Of a stretch of DNA of 64,000 nucleotides, positions 1-8,831 are shown one piece after another (the stretch's first letter is position 1; each line of letters opens with the position of its first letter). A model generated the notes under the pieces. It was given only the letters and a program-made list of their open reading frames with translations. It was not told where the DNA came from and searched no databases. The stretch comes from Chitinophaga jiangningensis. GTDB taxonomy: Bacteria; Bacteroidota; Bacteroidia; Chitinophagales; Chitinophagaceae. The stretch is from positions 744,001 to 808,000 of the forward strand of contig NZ_FRBL01000001.1 of the NCBI RefSeq assembly GCF_900142605.1. The letters are read 5' to 3'. The position numbers were made by a program, and so were the translations under genes.

Positions 1-29
1 TGGGGCCGGGCGTTCTAACTGTGAAAAAC

Positions 30-236
30 CTATTTTCGTTTCAGGCATATAACTTTTTTAAAGGATGAAACAATTAGTTTCCTATTCCTTTTTACCCATA
101 GGTAAATGTCCTTACCGGCAATGGCCGCTACTCCAGATAACAATCCAGGTAGTAATACTCCAGTTGCTAAATCAGCACAGCTTACCAGGGAACTGACAAC
201 TGTGCCGGCAAGAAATACGCACAAATTTTCTTTCAT
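30..236 (-). CDS. Small membrane protein, holin-like position
   Basis: A 68-aa protein with a hydrophobic stretch over roughly residues 5-45, interrupted by a few polar residues, and a strongly basic C-terminal tail (KRNRK, then KKVICLKRK). It lies directly downstream of the fibre gene at the end of the visible late operon, where lysis genes are common. Size, one or two membrane segments and a basic tail fit a holin or small lysis accessory protein, but no family is recognised. The neighbouring lysis enzyme, if any, would lie left of the window. Confidence 0.5.
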   Translation of the reverse strand: MKENLCVFLAGTVVSSLVSCADLATGVLLPGLLSGVAAIAGKDIYLWVKRNRKLIVSSFKKVICLKRK

Positions 237-242
237 GAGGAA

Positions 243-1868
243 TTATTTTGCAACCCAGCCCGTTGCACCCGTGCCGGATTCTTTAACGTATAGGGTTGAA
301 CCTGGCCCACCATCTGTGCGGGTGTATAGCGCACCTATATTACCAGGCACAACTCCCTCCGGCGATCCAGCGCCAGACGACCATCTTACCTGACCTTCAC
401 CTACCACAATTGATCCGCTTTGAATTGATCCAACGGTGAACTGACCAAGAATTGTCGCACCCTGCGCGACATATAGTGACCCGGAAAGATTAGCATTACC
501 AGTAGAAAGAGTAGTTGTGGTTCCATTATTGGTGAGGCTCATACCACCGGAAGGAGATGAAACACGGAAGTCATTCACAGTAATATTCATATCACTGAAT
601 TGTCCACTTCCATCCATTGCTTGAATCATCGCTGTTTTACGGCCAGGGGTCGATGATTCAACATTGTACATTAATAGGTTAGCATTCGCATCTAACGTCG
701 TCATCAGTTCCAGATATTTTTCCAGGTTATCACCTGACATTTCACCAGTAATCATTCCGCCCACATTGAACCCAAATGTTTTCGAGGTACCGTTCACAGA
801 TAGAGTGGTGGTTGGCGACAGGGTTCGAATTCCAACCTTATCCCCAACCAGACCATTACCACTTATTCTAAAGGTCGCTGGCTGATCTTTTGAATCCTGT
901 GCCAGGATCGGGTCTGCATCGCTTGATTTCGTTAAGGTATACCAGTTACTTCCGTCGTTTTGAACTGTAAAAGCCGTACCAGCAACGATAGGAACTGAGG
1001 TTTTACCATCAATATTCGACGTCCCTGCAGGTGTAACTGTCGCGGTTTTCGAATTGTCATTGACACGTTTAAAAACGAACGCACAATTTCGACAATCAGC
1101 TACAGCTGGTAAACGGTAGGTTTGATTGTAATACATCGGTCCAACAAGAATCGTATGATGCTCCGGTGTAAGGTTTATAGTTTGACTGGACTCGTCCGGC
1201 GGTAGGACATGGGTAGCTATATTACTATTAAAACGAATATAAGAAGGACTGGCGTTTGAAAGCTTTATTGCAGATATATCAGCACTTCCATCATTATTGG
1301 TTCCTCCGCTGATGGTCCACCTAGAATTGGATGTGCTACTTTCTCCAAACACAGTCCCTTGAGTACTTTTAATCTGAGTTGCCTGCATGTTACCCAAAAC
1401 ATTTAGCACACTGTTAGCACCCACAGGGAGAGTTCCATTGCCTCCAACGAAAACAGAACCACCATTAGGTTGTAGTGCCAACATACCCCTGGTATTACTA
1501 TTCATGTCAGACTGAATAAACCCTTGAGAATAGGGGCCGCGATTGATCACTCCGGACGAGAGCCGGTAGGCGGTATCATAAGATGGAGAAATTACGAACT
1601 GCCCTAAGGAGAAAGAAGGGGCTTCTGAAATTACGCTTAGCTTACCTACTCTGCCGGAACCGGTAACTGAAAACGAGGCATTCTGCGGCACCAGTGGGTC
1701 TGCCTTAATAAAATCCTGAGCAGATACCGCGTCATCCCAAGACTTAATCCACCTGCCATTTAGGTAAATACTGTCCTTGACTGTTACTCTTGAAAAATTA
1801 CCGGCCGTTTGTCCTATGGCCGAGATTGATAACAGGGTAATTACAATGGAGGAAAATAATTTTTTCAT
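243..1868 (-). CDS. Tail fibre/appendage-like protein with signal peptide
   Basis: A 541-aa protein rich in Ser, Thr, Gly and Asn with short beta-type repeats, typical of fibre or adhesin shafts. Residues 1-20 form a classical signal peptide (Lys-Lys, hydrophobic core, then AIGQ), which is odd for a virion protein. Similar openings (signal peptide, then a GNF..VT.KDSIYLNG-like segment) occur on secreted Bacteroidota proteins. It follows three small structural-region genes at the distal end of the late operon, where host-recognition fibres sit. It could be a fibre or a secreted lysogeny protein acquired by the phage. Confidence 0.6.
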   Translation of the reverse strand: MKKLFSSIVITLLSISAIGQTAGNFSRVTVKDSIYLNGRWIKSWDDAVSAQDFIKADPLVPQNASFSVTGSGRVGKLSVISEAPSFSLGQFVISPSYDTAYRLSSGVINRGPYSQGFIQSDMNSNTRGMLALQPNGGSVFVGGNGTLPVGANSVLNVLGNMQATQIKSTQGTVFGESSTSNSRWTISGGTNNDGSADISAIKLSNASPSYIRFNSNIATHVLPPDESSQTINLTPEHHTILVGPMYYNQTYRLPAVADCRNCAFVFKRVNDNSKTATVTPAGTSNIDGKTSVPIVAGTAFTVQNDGSNWYTLTKSSDADPILAQDSKDQPATFRISGNGLVGDKVGIRTLSPTTTLSVNGTSKTFGFNVGGMITGEMSGDNLEKYLELMTTLDANANLLMYNVESSTPGRKTAMIQAMDGSGQFSDMNITVNDFRVSSPSGGMSLTNNGTTTTLSTGNANLSGSLYVAQGATILGQFTVGSIQSGSIVVGEGQVRWSSGAGSPEGVVPGNIGALYTRTDGGPGSTLYVKESGTGATGWVAK

Positions 1869-1874
1869 AAATAA

Positions 1875-2219
1875 TTAGAATTTAAAAAAGGTGACTAAGG
1901 CATCAGAATCTATGCCTGTGAAAAATATTTTTACCGGAGCAAAAGCTGCATATCTTCCAATCGTTGTTAAGAGTGGCTCATTCGCTTTAACAAAGATCGC
2001 AGGCTGGATATCAGCAGCTCCAGGAGAGCTACCGATACTCAACGTGATATCAGTTGTAGGAATTATGGCAACTGCATGCAGCAGCTGTCCTTTGGGTAGC
2101 TCATAAAAATGATCGTTAGTGATCGGAAGCGCTGCTTGACCTGCATAATTATCCAGTGTCCAGCTAACAAAATTATTTACGACGGTATTTTGGTGCGTAA
2201 ACAGAATCACATCTTGCAT
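1875..2219 (-). CDS. Small structural-region protein, paralogue of the next gene
   Basis: A 114-aa protein of unknown function. Its C-terminal half (about residues 45-114) aligns by eye with that of the protein encoded at 2232-2624. Both have a segment DI/DV-x-L-x-IG, then a GA/GG-x-x-IQP motif, an F-x-x-ANE motif and a closing I-x-F-x-G segment. It lies 12 bases downstream of that paralogue and just upstream of the fibre gene, so a minor virion or fibre-attachment role is plausible. Confidence 0.6.
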   Translation of the reverse strand: MQDVILFTHQNTVVNNFVSWTLDNYAGQAALPITNDHFYELPKGQLLHAVAIIPTTDITLSIGSSPGAADIQPAIFVKANEPLLTTIGRYAAFAPVKIFFTGIDSDALVTFFKF

Positions 2220-2231
2220 TTGTGGGGTGTT

Positions 2232-2624
2232 TTAGCGTTGATAAAATTTTATGGTAATATCCTCTGTCACTCCAGAGAAGTAAATAGTGTTAGCAGAGTA
2301 AATAGTCGCGAAGGCCAGTTCATTCGCTGCATAAAATACGTCCGGTTGAATCTCATCTCCTCCAGCAACTTTGCCTATGCGGAGTATTACATCAGCCGCA
2401 GGCAGAATGGTAATAAATTCTATTACCTTTCCATTGGGATTGTGTGCTCCATCAGCCTGAAATAGGACCTCCTGAGGGCCATTTAAATTGAGAAGTTGAT
2501 CCAGGAGATCTGCAAGGTCATTAAACCTGCCTGCAACATCAGTTTTAAGGATACTCTCAGGGAGAGTTTTATCTGTAATGCTGGATTTGACCAGTTGCTT
2601 AAAGAATTCAATCTCCGGTCTCAT
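2232..2624 (-). CDS. Small structural-region protein, paralogue of the previous gene
   Basis: A 130-aa protein. The N-terminal ~60 residues are helical in character, with a Leu-rich segment DLADLLDQLLNL. The C-terminal ~70 residues are the domain shared with the gene at 1875-2219 (IGKVAGG, IQPDVFYAANE, IYFSG). Its start abuts the stop of the upstream gene, implying translational coupling. The pair suggests a tandem duplication of a beta-rich virion domain with divergent N-termini. Function unknown. Confidence 0.6.
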   Translation of the reverse strand: MRPEIEFFKQLVKSSITDKTLPESILKTDVAGRFNDLADLLDQLLNLNGPQEVLFQADGAHNPNGKVIEFITILPAADVILRIGKVAGGDEIQPDVFYAANELAFATIYSANTIYFSGVTEDITIKFYQR

Positions 2625-3058
2625 TATTCAAATAAATTTTCAAAACGGTGTTCAAATAAGCGGATGTAGGTATCAACAGGATTACCGTGTACTGCATTAA
2701 TCAAGTTTTCGCAGTCTATGGCCAGCAAAACGAACGAAAACGGACCAGCTGCACCGGAAAGTTGTCCCACCTGCTGATTTTGCAAATCCTGATTCCAAAT
2801 ATTGATATACTCAATCTTGTTATTGGCTTTGCCAATAACATCCAAGTGAATGTTCAGCACGTTCACTGGATAACTGTTGGGTTCCTGGTCTTCAGTAGTC
2901 ATCATCGGTAATATGTGAATGCATCCCTGACATACACAATATTTTTCAAAGTAATCATAGTAGCCAGCAGCTTCCTTTTCTGTCACTTGCACGCCCGTAC
3001 AGTTACAATAAGCTGTTAAAAAACTGTAGTAATCCATTACCATTTCCCAATTGGGCAA
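2624..3058 (-). CDS. Hypothetical Cys-containing phage protein
   Basis: A 144-aa protein with two Cys clusters near the N-terminus (YCNC around residue 18, then YCVCQGC around residue 40) that could bind a metal. The rest is mixed alpha/beta with no recognised motif. It overlaps the upstream Cys-rich gene by 22 bases and abuts the downstream gene, so it belongs to a tightly packed late cluster. No function can be assigned. Confidence 0.55.
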   Translation of the reverse strand: MPNWEMVMDYYSFLTAYCNCTGVQVTEKEAAGYYDYFEKYCVCQGCIHILPMMTTEDQEPNSYPVNVLNIHLDVIGKANNKIEYINIWNQDLQNQQVGQLSGAAGPFSFVLLAIDCENLINAVHGNPVDTYIRLFEHRFENLFE

Positions 3059-3291
3059 TTTTCAGTTACGACCATGGTCTTCTGCAGGCAAGGACAGTGG
3101 CAGTGAGTACAGCTCAATGCATTTTCATACTTTGCAGATCCATTTAAAAAATGGAGATATCCCTTCCTCTGACTATCTGGGCATATACCACAGATTTTCA
3201 ATCGAAGATCCGATAACTTCCCTTCAACAATGGAGGTTGGGAGGATACCAAGTTGCTTACCCCATCCCAATAAGACATTTTTAATCTTCAT
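3037..3291 (-). CDS. Small Cys-rich, probable zinc-binding phage protein
   Basis: An 84-aa protein with CGIC, CTHCHCPC and a final Cys near the C-terminus, which looks like a zinc-ribbon or treble-clef arrangement. The chosen start gives MKIKNVLLGWG. Upstream in-frame ATGs at 3309 and 3327 give longer forms running back into the preceding gene. It lies between the connector-like gene and another Cys-containing gene. A role as a virion-assembly or DNA-binding zinc protein is possible but unproven. Confidence 0.55.
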   Translation of the reverse strand: MKIKNVLLGWGKQLGILPTSIVEGKLSDLRLKICGICPDSQRKGYLHFLNGSAKYENALSCTHCHCPCLQKTMVVTENCPIGKW

Positions 3292-3958
3292 AGCAATTGC
3301 AATTTTCATGGTTATCAACATCATCATATAGACCTAAAACCAAGTCTGACTTGCGCTTATAAGCAACACCTTTAGTATCACAGCCACAATCCTTTTTGTA
3401 TAATGGATACTTCCGCTTATTTGCGCACAACCAGGTATGCATGGCCTCCATAAGAGGATCAACCCTATCCATCATCTTCTTATCCATCATCCATTTTACA
3501 GTAGCTAAAGTTGGTGAAACTTCGCCGGCAGTAGTCATGGGCCCGGAAGCAGGAACAGAATGGGTAACGCCAGCTGAGCTAAACTGAACAAACGCCTCAG
3601 GGGTTGATAATAGCATCACACATTCGGCAGTAAGTTTCCAAAGGTGTTGCTTCCACAATAGCAAATAATCCACTGACAAGAACTCCATTGCATTAATAAC
3701 ATCACCATTCACCAGGCCTGCCTCAGGCAGAAGTTGAAGAAAACCCCCTCTGTTATCATCCGTTATTTCCTGGTTCTTTATGCGGGCAATATCATAATAC
3801 ATTCCATCCCCCAATGCCGGTCTTACCAAACGCTCCTCAGCAACAATTATGGACTGCTGAATCGTCCGTGGGTCTAAGGTGTGTTTCGTCGGCGCATGAA
3901 AAATCACCTCGTCAGTAGTGATGAGAACATCGCGCAATAGTGGGTTAATCCTGTACAT
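3281..3958 (-). CDS. Head-tail connector-like protein (DUF6712-like)
   Basis: A 225-aa protein encoded directly after the portal gene and overlapping its end by 14 bases. The N-terminus (MYRINPLLRDVLITTDEVIF) followed by a helical segment on residue positions and diameters typical of adaptor proteins resembles small Bacteroidota phage proteins annotated DUF6712. Position and size suit a head-tail adaptor. The C-terminus holds a CGC motif and ends CNCYED. The assignment rests on position and general resemblance. Confidence 0.5.
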   Translation of the reverse strand: MYRINPLLRDVLITTDEVIFHAPTKHTLDPRTIQQSIIVAEERLVRPALGDGMYYDIARIKNQEITDDNRGGFLQLLPEAGLVNGDVINAMEFLSVDYLLLWKQHLWKLTAECVMLLSTPEAFVQFSSAGVTHSVPASGPMTTAGEVSPTLATVKWMMDKKMMDRVDPLMEAMHTWLCANKRKYPLYKKDCGCDTKGVAYKRKSDLVLGLYDDVDNHENCNCYED

Positions 3959-5348
3959 TGGTAACGTCTTTTTTTTGCTTCAATTCGGATAAGTACATTT
4001 CACCTTTTGTTGTTGGGTCTTCTGGTAGGCCTTTGGCACGTCGAACCTCATTAACACGGACAGCCGGCGTAACATCAACATCAGTAAGTCCGCTTATATC
4101 AATATTAGTTTGAATTTGGATGTTGGATGGGTCGATATTAAACCCCATCCAGGCAGCAGCCAACTTAAATACGTGATACCAGACTTCATTATAACAATCC
4201 TGCTGGGCTGGAAGGATAACATTCCGATTTGTCCATTCCAGGACTTTGGTAAAAAAACCTGATCCCTTACCCATGGCGCTCTGCGACATCACTCCGCATA
4301 GAATAGGATCCCATTCGTTTGCTACAAAAATCTTATCCTGCCATTTATCATCAGCTTCGATGAAGCTACCGTCCCGGGATGTTTCTAATGTATGTAGATC
4401 AGATCCATCTATACCTTCTTCGGAGGCAACAACCATAACACGACCACGCTTCCCATCACCAGTATGCGTCTTAACAGCCTGCTTGCCAATCCTATTGGCT
4501 TCATCCTGAGATAAATTCCCTTTTAAAGCCAAAATTGCTGACAGCACCATATTATTATCAAAATTGTCCAAATTATATCTGGCTCCTTTGTACTCAAGAA
4601 TCTGGTGTATCATGGATGCGACGGCGGTAGGCAGCCCGTAATATGGAAATCCAGAAAAGGTGTTCTGATACCAGATTACTGTTCTTTCGGAACCATCCGG
4701 CATCTTTTTCCAATTTGCCGAATCCTTGTTTAATGGATTATAAATAGGTAGTTTCTTGGACCTGCGTATTTCGTCCCGAGTAAGACAGCGAGCATTCCTG
4801 AGGAAAAGCTTAGACTGGAGTGCAGTATCACAGATGTCATCTTCATCCGGAGAGCCCAGCCTCCACTCCATAAAGTTGTGCACATACACACAGAAGTATG
4901 GCGTTCCCGCCACCTTAAACCTCACCAATTCAATCGGAACGTTGCCCCATGTAAAAAAATCTTCAAACAATTGCTTACTGGCTTTCCTGGCCGAACTGCT
5001 CTTACGGTTGATTGTCTTCATCCATTGAACAAAATTCGGATCAAGGTCTTTACCATCAATAGATGCAAACCCATCTCCAACACAGTAGCGCGACTTGGAA
5101 ACAATGCATCGGTTGTGAGTAGGCGATAGCAACCTTGCTTCCAGCATTTGTCTGGCAAAATCGTCCGATGGCGCCAGGTACGGCAAATACTGTGTCCCGG
5201 AAGTGAAGCTATAAGCTCGACCACTGGAGTCCAGTGGTATCGGATTCTTCGCATCTATCCTCACCTCGTTGCTCACCCTTGGTTTCTTCGCGGAAGTACT
5301 CTTCGATTGAGTTTTGTTGTGCTTCTGTGCCTGATGGGATTTCTTCAT
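3945..5348 (-). CDS. Phage portal protein
   Basis: A 467-aa protein resembling portal proteins of Bacteroidota siphoviruses: a basic, disordered N-terminus (about residues 1-30), then a segment around TSGTQYLPYLAPSDDFARQM, followed by the alpha/beta portal core with FFTWGNVPIELVRF-like sequence and a long helical C-terminus. Portals form the dodecameric DNA channel at the capsid vertex and bind the terminase. It lies downstream of the capsid gene here, the reverse of the common order. Its start overlaps the upstream gene by about 140 bases, so the true start could be further in. Confidence 0.8.
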   Translation of the reverse strand: MKKSHQAQKHNKTQSKSTSAKKPRVSNEVRIDAKNPIPLDSSGRAYSFTSGTQYLPYLAPSDDFARQMLEARLLSPTHNRCIVSKSRYCVGDGFASIDGKDLDPNFVQWMKTINRKSSSARKASKQLFEDFFTWGNVPIELVRFKVAGTPYFCVYVHNFMEWRLGSPDEDDICDTALQSKLFLRNARCLTRDEIRRSKKLPIYNPLNKDSANWKKMPDGSERTVIWYQNTFSGFPYYGLPTAVASMIHQILEYKGARYNLDNFDNNMVLSAILALKGNLSQDEANRIGKQAVKTHTGDGKRGRVMVVASEEGIDGSDLHTLETSRDGSFIEADDKWQDKIFVANEWDPILCGVMSQSAMGKGSGFFTKVLEWTNRNVILPAQQDCYNEVWYHVFKLAAAWMGFNIDPSNIQIQTNIDISGLTDVDVTPAVRVNEVRRAKGLPEDPTTKGEMYLSELKQKKDVTNVQD

Positions 5349-5571
5349 TTGCTAATAATTGAGTGCGTATGGAAAAAAGCTGCTGCTCAGTTTTCGCTTG
5401 TAGCAGTTCGGATAAGGGTGGCAGATCATCAAATAGTTTTAACAGTGTCGGATCATTGCTTTTTATAGCAAGAATGGCTAAATCTATCAGATCATCACGC
5501 TCCTTTAACGGAAGGGCACTGTGTCCATACGCGACTACAGTGCCCAAATAAGCATCTTTAACTTTAATCAT
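5209..5571 (-). CDS. Hypothetical phage protein overlapping the portal start
   Basis: A 120-aa protein starting at MIKVKDAYLG, eight bases after the stop of the upstream gene. It begins with a short beta segment and continues as an acidic, mostly helical region (LIDLAILAIKSNDPTLLKLFDDLPPL). The last ~46 codons overlap the portal coding region in another frame, unusually long for this compact phage. Either both frames are used or the portal starts further in. No family recognised; a connector or scaffold-like role is only positional. Confidence 0.5.
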   Translation of the reverse strand: MIKVKDAYLGTVVAYGHSALPLKERDDLIDLAILAIKSNDPTLLKLFDDLPPLSELLQAKTEQQLFSIRTQLLANEEIPSGTEAQQNSIEEYFREETKGEQRGEDRCEESDTTGLQWSSL

Positions 5572-5579
5572 GGCAAAGA

Positions 5580-6152
5580 TTACATAAGGTCCGTAATGGT
5601 AGACCAATCACCGGTGTAGACACATGCTTCCCGTGTATAGGCCCCTTTAAATACAATGTTACCACCGTTGAAGTCGTCGAATACCTTCCCGCTGGTACCG
5701 TCACTATCCGCCATTTCCACCTTCCATCGAGGGATTTCCTTTGCATTTACAAATCGCTCTCCCAAAACGAAAATTTCGCCTGAATTATGACGAATAACGA
5801 GGCCGACACCGGCACAAGAACTGGCAGCATCCATCATGATTAACCAAGAGGTAAGCTCTTTTGACAGCCGGTTTGCCTGAAATTTCACCTCATGATCATA
5901 GCGCACAGATGCTCCTTTTCGGCTTTGCTTCCAGGTGCGTTCAGCCTCGCCTTCCTGGAATGAGATCCCAAACATTTTGGCACCATTCTCGGCCGTGGCG
6001 CCTTCACGAAGGGCGATTGCAGAATAGGTAGAATCGTCATCCACGGCTTGAGTGAAATTAAAGTCGGCTGGATCAAAGGCAGCCAGATCACTAATACCAC
6101 CACTGGTAGGACCGCACACCCTTGTAAATGGTTTGAGTTTAATACTTAACAT
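5580..6152 (-). CDS. Hypothetical virion protein after the major capsid gene
   Basis: A 190-aa protein immediately downstream of the probable major capsid gene. It contains beta-rich, hydrophilic segments (RTWKQSRKGASVRYDHEVKF) and a Gly-rich C-terminal part with a GDWSTITDL ending. Size and composition would suit a tail-tube or head-stabilising protein, but no diagnostic motif is visible. It is separated from the capsid gene by about 30 bases and from the next gene by eight, so it is translated as part of the head operon. Confidence 0.6.
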   Translation of the reverse strand: MLSIKLKPFTRVCGPTSGGISDLAAFDPADFNFTQAVDDDSTYSAIALREGATAENGAKMFGISFQEGEAERTWKQSRKGASVRYDHEVKFQANRLSKELTSWLIMMDAASSCAGVGLVIRHNSGEIFVLGERFVNAKEIPRWKVEMADSDGTSGKVFDDFNGGNIVFKGAYTREACVYTGDWSTITDLM

Positions 6153-6185
6153 TTTATACTAAATTAAAATGGATGAATGAAAATG

Positions 6186-7208
6186 TTACGCCCAAGAAGA
6201 TAATGCTACCACGATGTACTCAGGCAAAGCGATTTGGGTACCAACCTTGAGAAACAAACGGTAATACCACTGCATCTCCTTTTTTTCATACCATACTTCT
6301 AAGGCAGTTGTACCATCCTCACCTTCACCATACTTTTTGTCTGTTCCGAAAACAAAGTTTCCACGTAAGGTAAGTACTGCTGCGTAGCCTTTACTGCCTT
6401 TCAGCTCCTGGATGATTGGTGACCAGATACTCTCTACCAATACGGGTATCCCATCATAGGAAAGAGTCTTTATACCATTTGATAGAAGTGTATACCCTTC
6501 AGCCTCTTTGCCGAATAGCTTGAGGTAATTGCCGTATCCACGCGCAATTTCTTTTGATACATAAAAAGCCTTCTGAGAATCCTGGAAGGAATCCATCCGC
6601 ACCGGCTGGCGGTCGAACATTGACTTGATCAAATTGTATGCTTCCTCGGGATCAGCAGAATAATCTGTACCGTCAGGAATCTGAAGAGTTTGGTCTGCAG
6701 GGATGGCACCAGCGGAAATGTACTTTTTAATCCATTTAAAAATTCCGTCAAAGACATTGGTGCTCCACTGAGCGTTTACTGGCGGCACACGCTCAATATC
6801 ACCAAAGTAGGCGTTAGACGCAATATCTGTGCGCATTGCACCCTGAAAAAATGGCAAAATATTACCTTCGAATGCCGGATCTTGATTCCGGAAATCTTTT
6901 AAATCTCCCTGATAAAATTCATTGCGACAAAAGGCAGTCGCTCCATATACTTCATCTGTAGAAATCTGTCTGATAGAGGCACCTGCGACCTTTTTATAAT
7001 TGATATCACACGATGCATCTCGGCGCTGCAGGATATTCTGCACACGGCGAATATCAATAATGGGGCGTTTACTTACCACATTGTCCATGATTGTAAACTC
7101 ATTAAGCAACCCTTGAAATTCTGATCCATCTGGAATCAGATCAGCAAAGGCAGGAGCTATAATCAATTCGTGGAATGCAAGTGAATCTAATGAAAATGTT
7201 TGTTGCAT
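6186..7208 (-). CDS. Probable major capsid protein
   Basis: A 340-aa protein placed after a ClpP-like prohead protease gene with a scaffold-like tail and a small gene, the usual setting of a major capsid gene. The C-terminus carries a strand-rich segment (LRGNFVFGTDKKYGEG, then LEVWYEKKEMQWYYRLFLK and a closing VGTQIALPE) that I associate with capsid proteins of Bacteroidota siphoviruses. An N-terminal helical region (IPDGSEFQGLLNEFTIMDNV) and conserved RRDASC segment follow the same pattern. It assembles the icosahedral head shell. Assignment is by context and resemblance. Confidence 0.75.
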   Translation of the reverse strand: MQQTFSLDSLAFHELIIAPAFADLIPDGSEFQGLLNEFTIMDNVVSKRPIIDIRRVQNILQRRDASCDINYKKVAGASIRQISTDEVYGATAFCRNEFYQGDLKDFRNQDPAFEGNILPFFQGAMRTDIASNAYFGDIERVPPVNAQWSTNVFDGIFKWIKKYISAGAIPADQTLQIPDGTDYSADPEEAYNLIKSMFDRQPVRMDSFQDSQKAFYVSKEIARGYGNYLKLFGKEAEGYTLLSNGIKTLSYDGIPVLVESIWSPIIQELKGSKGYAAVLTLRGNFVFGTDKKYGEGEDGTTALEVWYEKKEMQWYYRLFLKVGTQIALPEYIVVALSSWA

Positions 7209-7243
7209 AATTGGGGTTATTAATGGATGAACGGCTGTACAGT

Positions 7244-7618
7244 TTATTGTTTGTCCCAGTTAGACACTTCACCAGCAGCGGCAATCTTAAACCAGGTACC
7301 ATCCGCAATAAGACCTGCATCTGAAATTACGGTCACGGATATATTAAGCCCTTTTGCAGCATTTAGGTTGGCTACACTGATTACTTTCTTTCCAGCCACA
7401 CCTGTAACGGTAATAGAATCAGTTATGTCTTTACCATAGTGATCATGGACTTTTACAATCACTTTTTTCAATGCCTGACCAGCAGGATATGTAGAGGCAT
7501 CTGTCACTTCTAATGTTTTGGCTGCACCATCATAGGTGTACTGCACCTTTGGTGTAAAAGCCGAAATCGGCCCATTGCTTCGATAGTGAAGAAGGTCTTT
7601 GTTATCAATAGCATTCAT
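7244..7618 (-). CDS. Small beta-rich protein, possible capsid decoration protein
   Basis: A 124-aa protein between the protease and the major capsid genes. It is rich in Val, Thr and Ala with an Ig-like or beta-sandwich character (residues ~25-110: TYDGAAKTLEVTD, VIVKVHDHYGKDI, ISVTVISDAG). This position is often taken by a head-decoration or stabilising protein. No catalytic residues are seen. The decoration role is inferred from position and composition. Confidence 0.6.
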   Translation of the reverse strand: MNAIDNKDLLHYRSNGPISAFTPKVQYTYDGAAKTLEVTDASTYPAGQALKKVIVKVHDHYGKDITDSITVTGVAGKKVISVANLNAAKGLNISVTVISDAGLIADGTWFKIAAAGEVSNWDKQ

Positions 7619-7665
7619 GGAATGGAGTATATGGGGTTAAATAATACAATGGATTAAAGGCCGGC

Positions 7666-8742
7666 CTATTCCGCTTTGTTAAATTTACCTCTGCCCTCAT
7701 TTGACACTTCGGAATTCTGGGCTGTAGTTTTTTGACCGATTTTATTCGCTATCTCAGATTCGAGCTCGGTCGCCTTATTGGTTAAAGTGGTAATCTTATC
7801 ATCATACACACCTTTAATCTCATTGATAATGTTGCTTTTCATTGAGTTAACCTGCTCAGTCACCAAATTAGTCACCTCTGTTTCCAGTGATCCAAGTGAC
7901 TTCTCCAAGGCATCAGCCAACTGGTTACGGATATCTTCCGTCGTTGCATTTTCCGCAGGCTTAAAATTACCTTTAAAGCCTTCCAGGAAGTTTTTAAGAA
8001 AGTTTTTCATGTCATTATTTTGTGTTAATAAAATTTGCTGAAGATCGAAAGGAGGCTGTGTTACTAAGGCAGAGTTATAGGCAGCTATTCCTGCTTTATT
8101 TTTGAAACCCCAAGGTTCCGCTGTGACCTTGTTAGTAACGTTTGAGGTGGACAAATTATCGACTTCCTTTACAAATCCTTTAGCTACGGCTTCTTCCGCA
8201 GTCATCCAGGTTTCAGCATCCATCATGGCAGTTATTTCCTGTTCCGACAACCCGGTTGCTTCACAATAGAAATCGCGGATTTGATTGTTAAACTTACGCA
8301 GTGTGGCAGCCTGGCGTTCCACTTCATTTACATCACCCCAAGCCCAGCCTGATGCATTATGGACCATCCACCAGGTGTTTGGTGTAAGGGCGGGAACTTC
8401 CCCTCCCATTACAATGTAGGTACCAGCAGAAGCTACCAGTCCTATACCAATTGCATCAACCTTTACACCGCTCCTTTTAAGCTGTTGCATATAATCATAT
8501 ATAGCCATAGCATCAGTGACACTCCCACCAGGAGAGTTCACATGGAATTTCACTGATGAAGGATTGGCTGCGTTAATCTGCTCGCGGATTGATTTGAAGG
8601 ATACCGAAGTCGTATCACCAAACCACACCTCATAGATTTCCTGTGTTTCTGCATCAACAATGGCCCCGTCGATATAAATATCAAGGTGGCTATTGGAGTT
8701 ATTTTGAATTCGGTAGTTAAACACCTGAACTGGTCGCTTCAT
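7666..8742 (-). CDS. ClpP-like prohead protease fused to a scaffold-like tail
   Basis: A 358-aa protein. Residues ~15-200 are a ClpP/S49-type serine protease: NSPGG at 69-73, catalytic Ser105 in LVASAGTY, His128 in WWMVHNASG, and a likely acidic partner near 175-177 (MDAETWM). The C-terminal ~150 residues are charged and coiled-coil-like (repeated Glu/Lys with ITTLTNKATELESEIANK), consistent with an internal scaffold processed during prohead maturation. It lies upstream of the capsid gene and downstream of an ~90-base intergenic stretch that may carry the head-operon promoter. Confidence 0.88.
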   Translation of the reverse strand: MKRPVQVFNYRIQNNSNSHLDIYIDGAIVDAETQEIYEVWFGDTTSVSFKSIREQINAANPSSVKFHVNSPGGSVTDAMAIYDYMQQLKRSGVKVDAIGIGLVASAGTYIVMGGEVPALTPNTWWMVHNASGWAWGDVNEVERQAATLRKFNNQIRDFYCEATGLSEQEITAMMDAETWMTAEEAVAKGFVKEVDNLSTSNVTNKVTAEPWGFKNKAGIAAYNSALVTQPPFDLQQILLTQNNDMKNFLKNFLEGFKGNFKPAENATTEDIRNQLADALEKSLGSLETEVTNLVTEQVNSMKSNIINEIKGVYDDKITTLTNKATELESEIANKIGQKTTAQNSEVSNEGRGKFNKAE

Positions 8743-8756
8743 GAAATTTATTTCTG

Positions 8757-8823
8757 TTACAAATTTGTAATTATTTTAAATGTAATCACTTTAATATAAT
8801 TACATATTATGCCCAAAAAGGGC
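8757..8823. promoter_or_regulatory. Intergenic stretch between tail and head blocks
   Basis: The 89 bases between 8743 and 8831 form one of the few non-coding breaks in the late region. They hold a perfect 14-bp AT-rich palindrome (8757-8770) and a small GCCC-AAAAA-GGGC hairpin (8811-8823). This may be a weak terminator for the tail block plus a promoter/operator for the head block, but no clear TAnnTTTG box was found. Confidence 0.3.
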
Positions 8824-8831
8824 ACAGTATT

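Noticed and set aside
243..3058. Diversity-generating retroelement at the fibre end
   Set aside because: No reverse transcriptase, template repeat or matching variable repeat was found.
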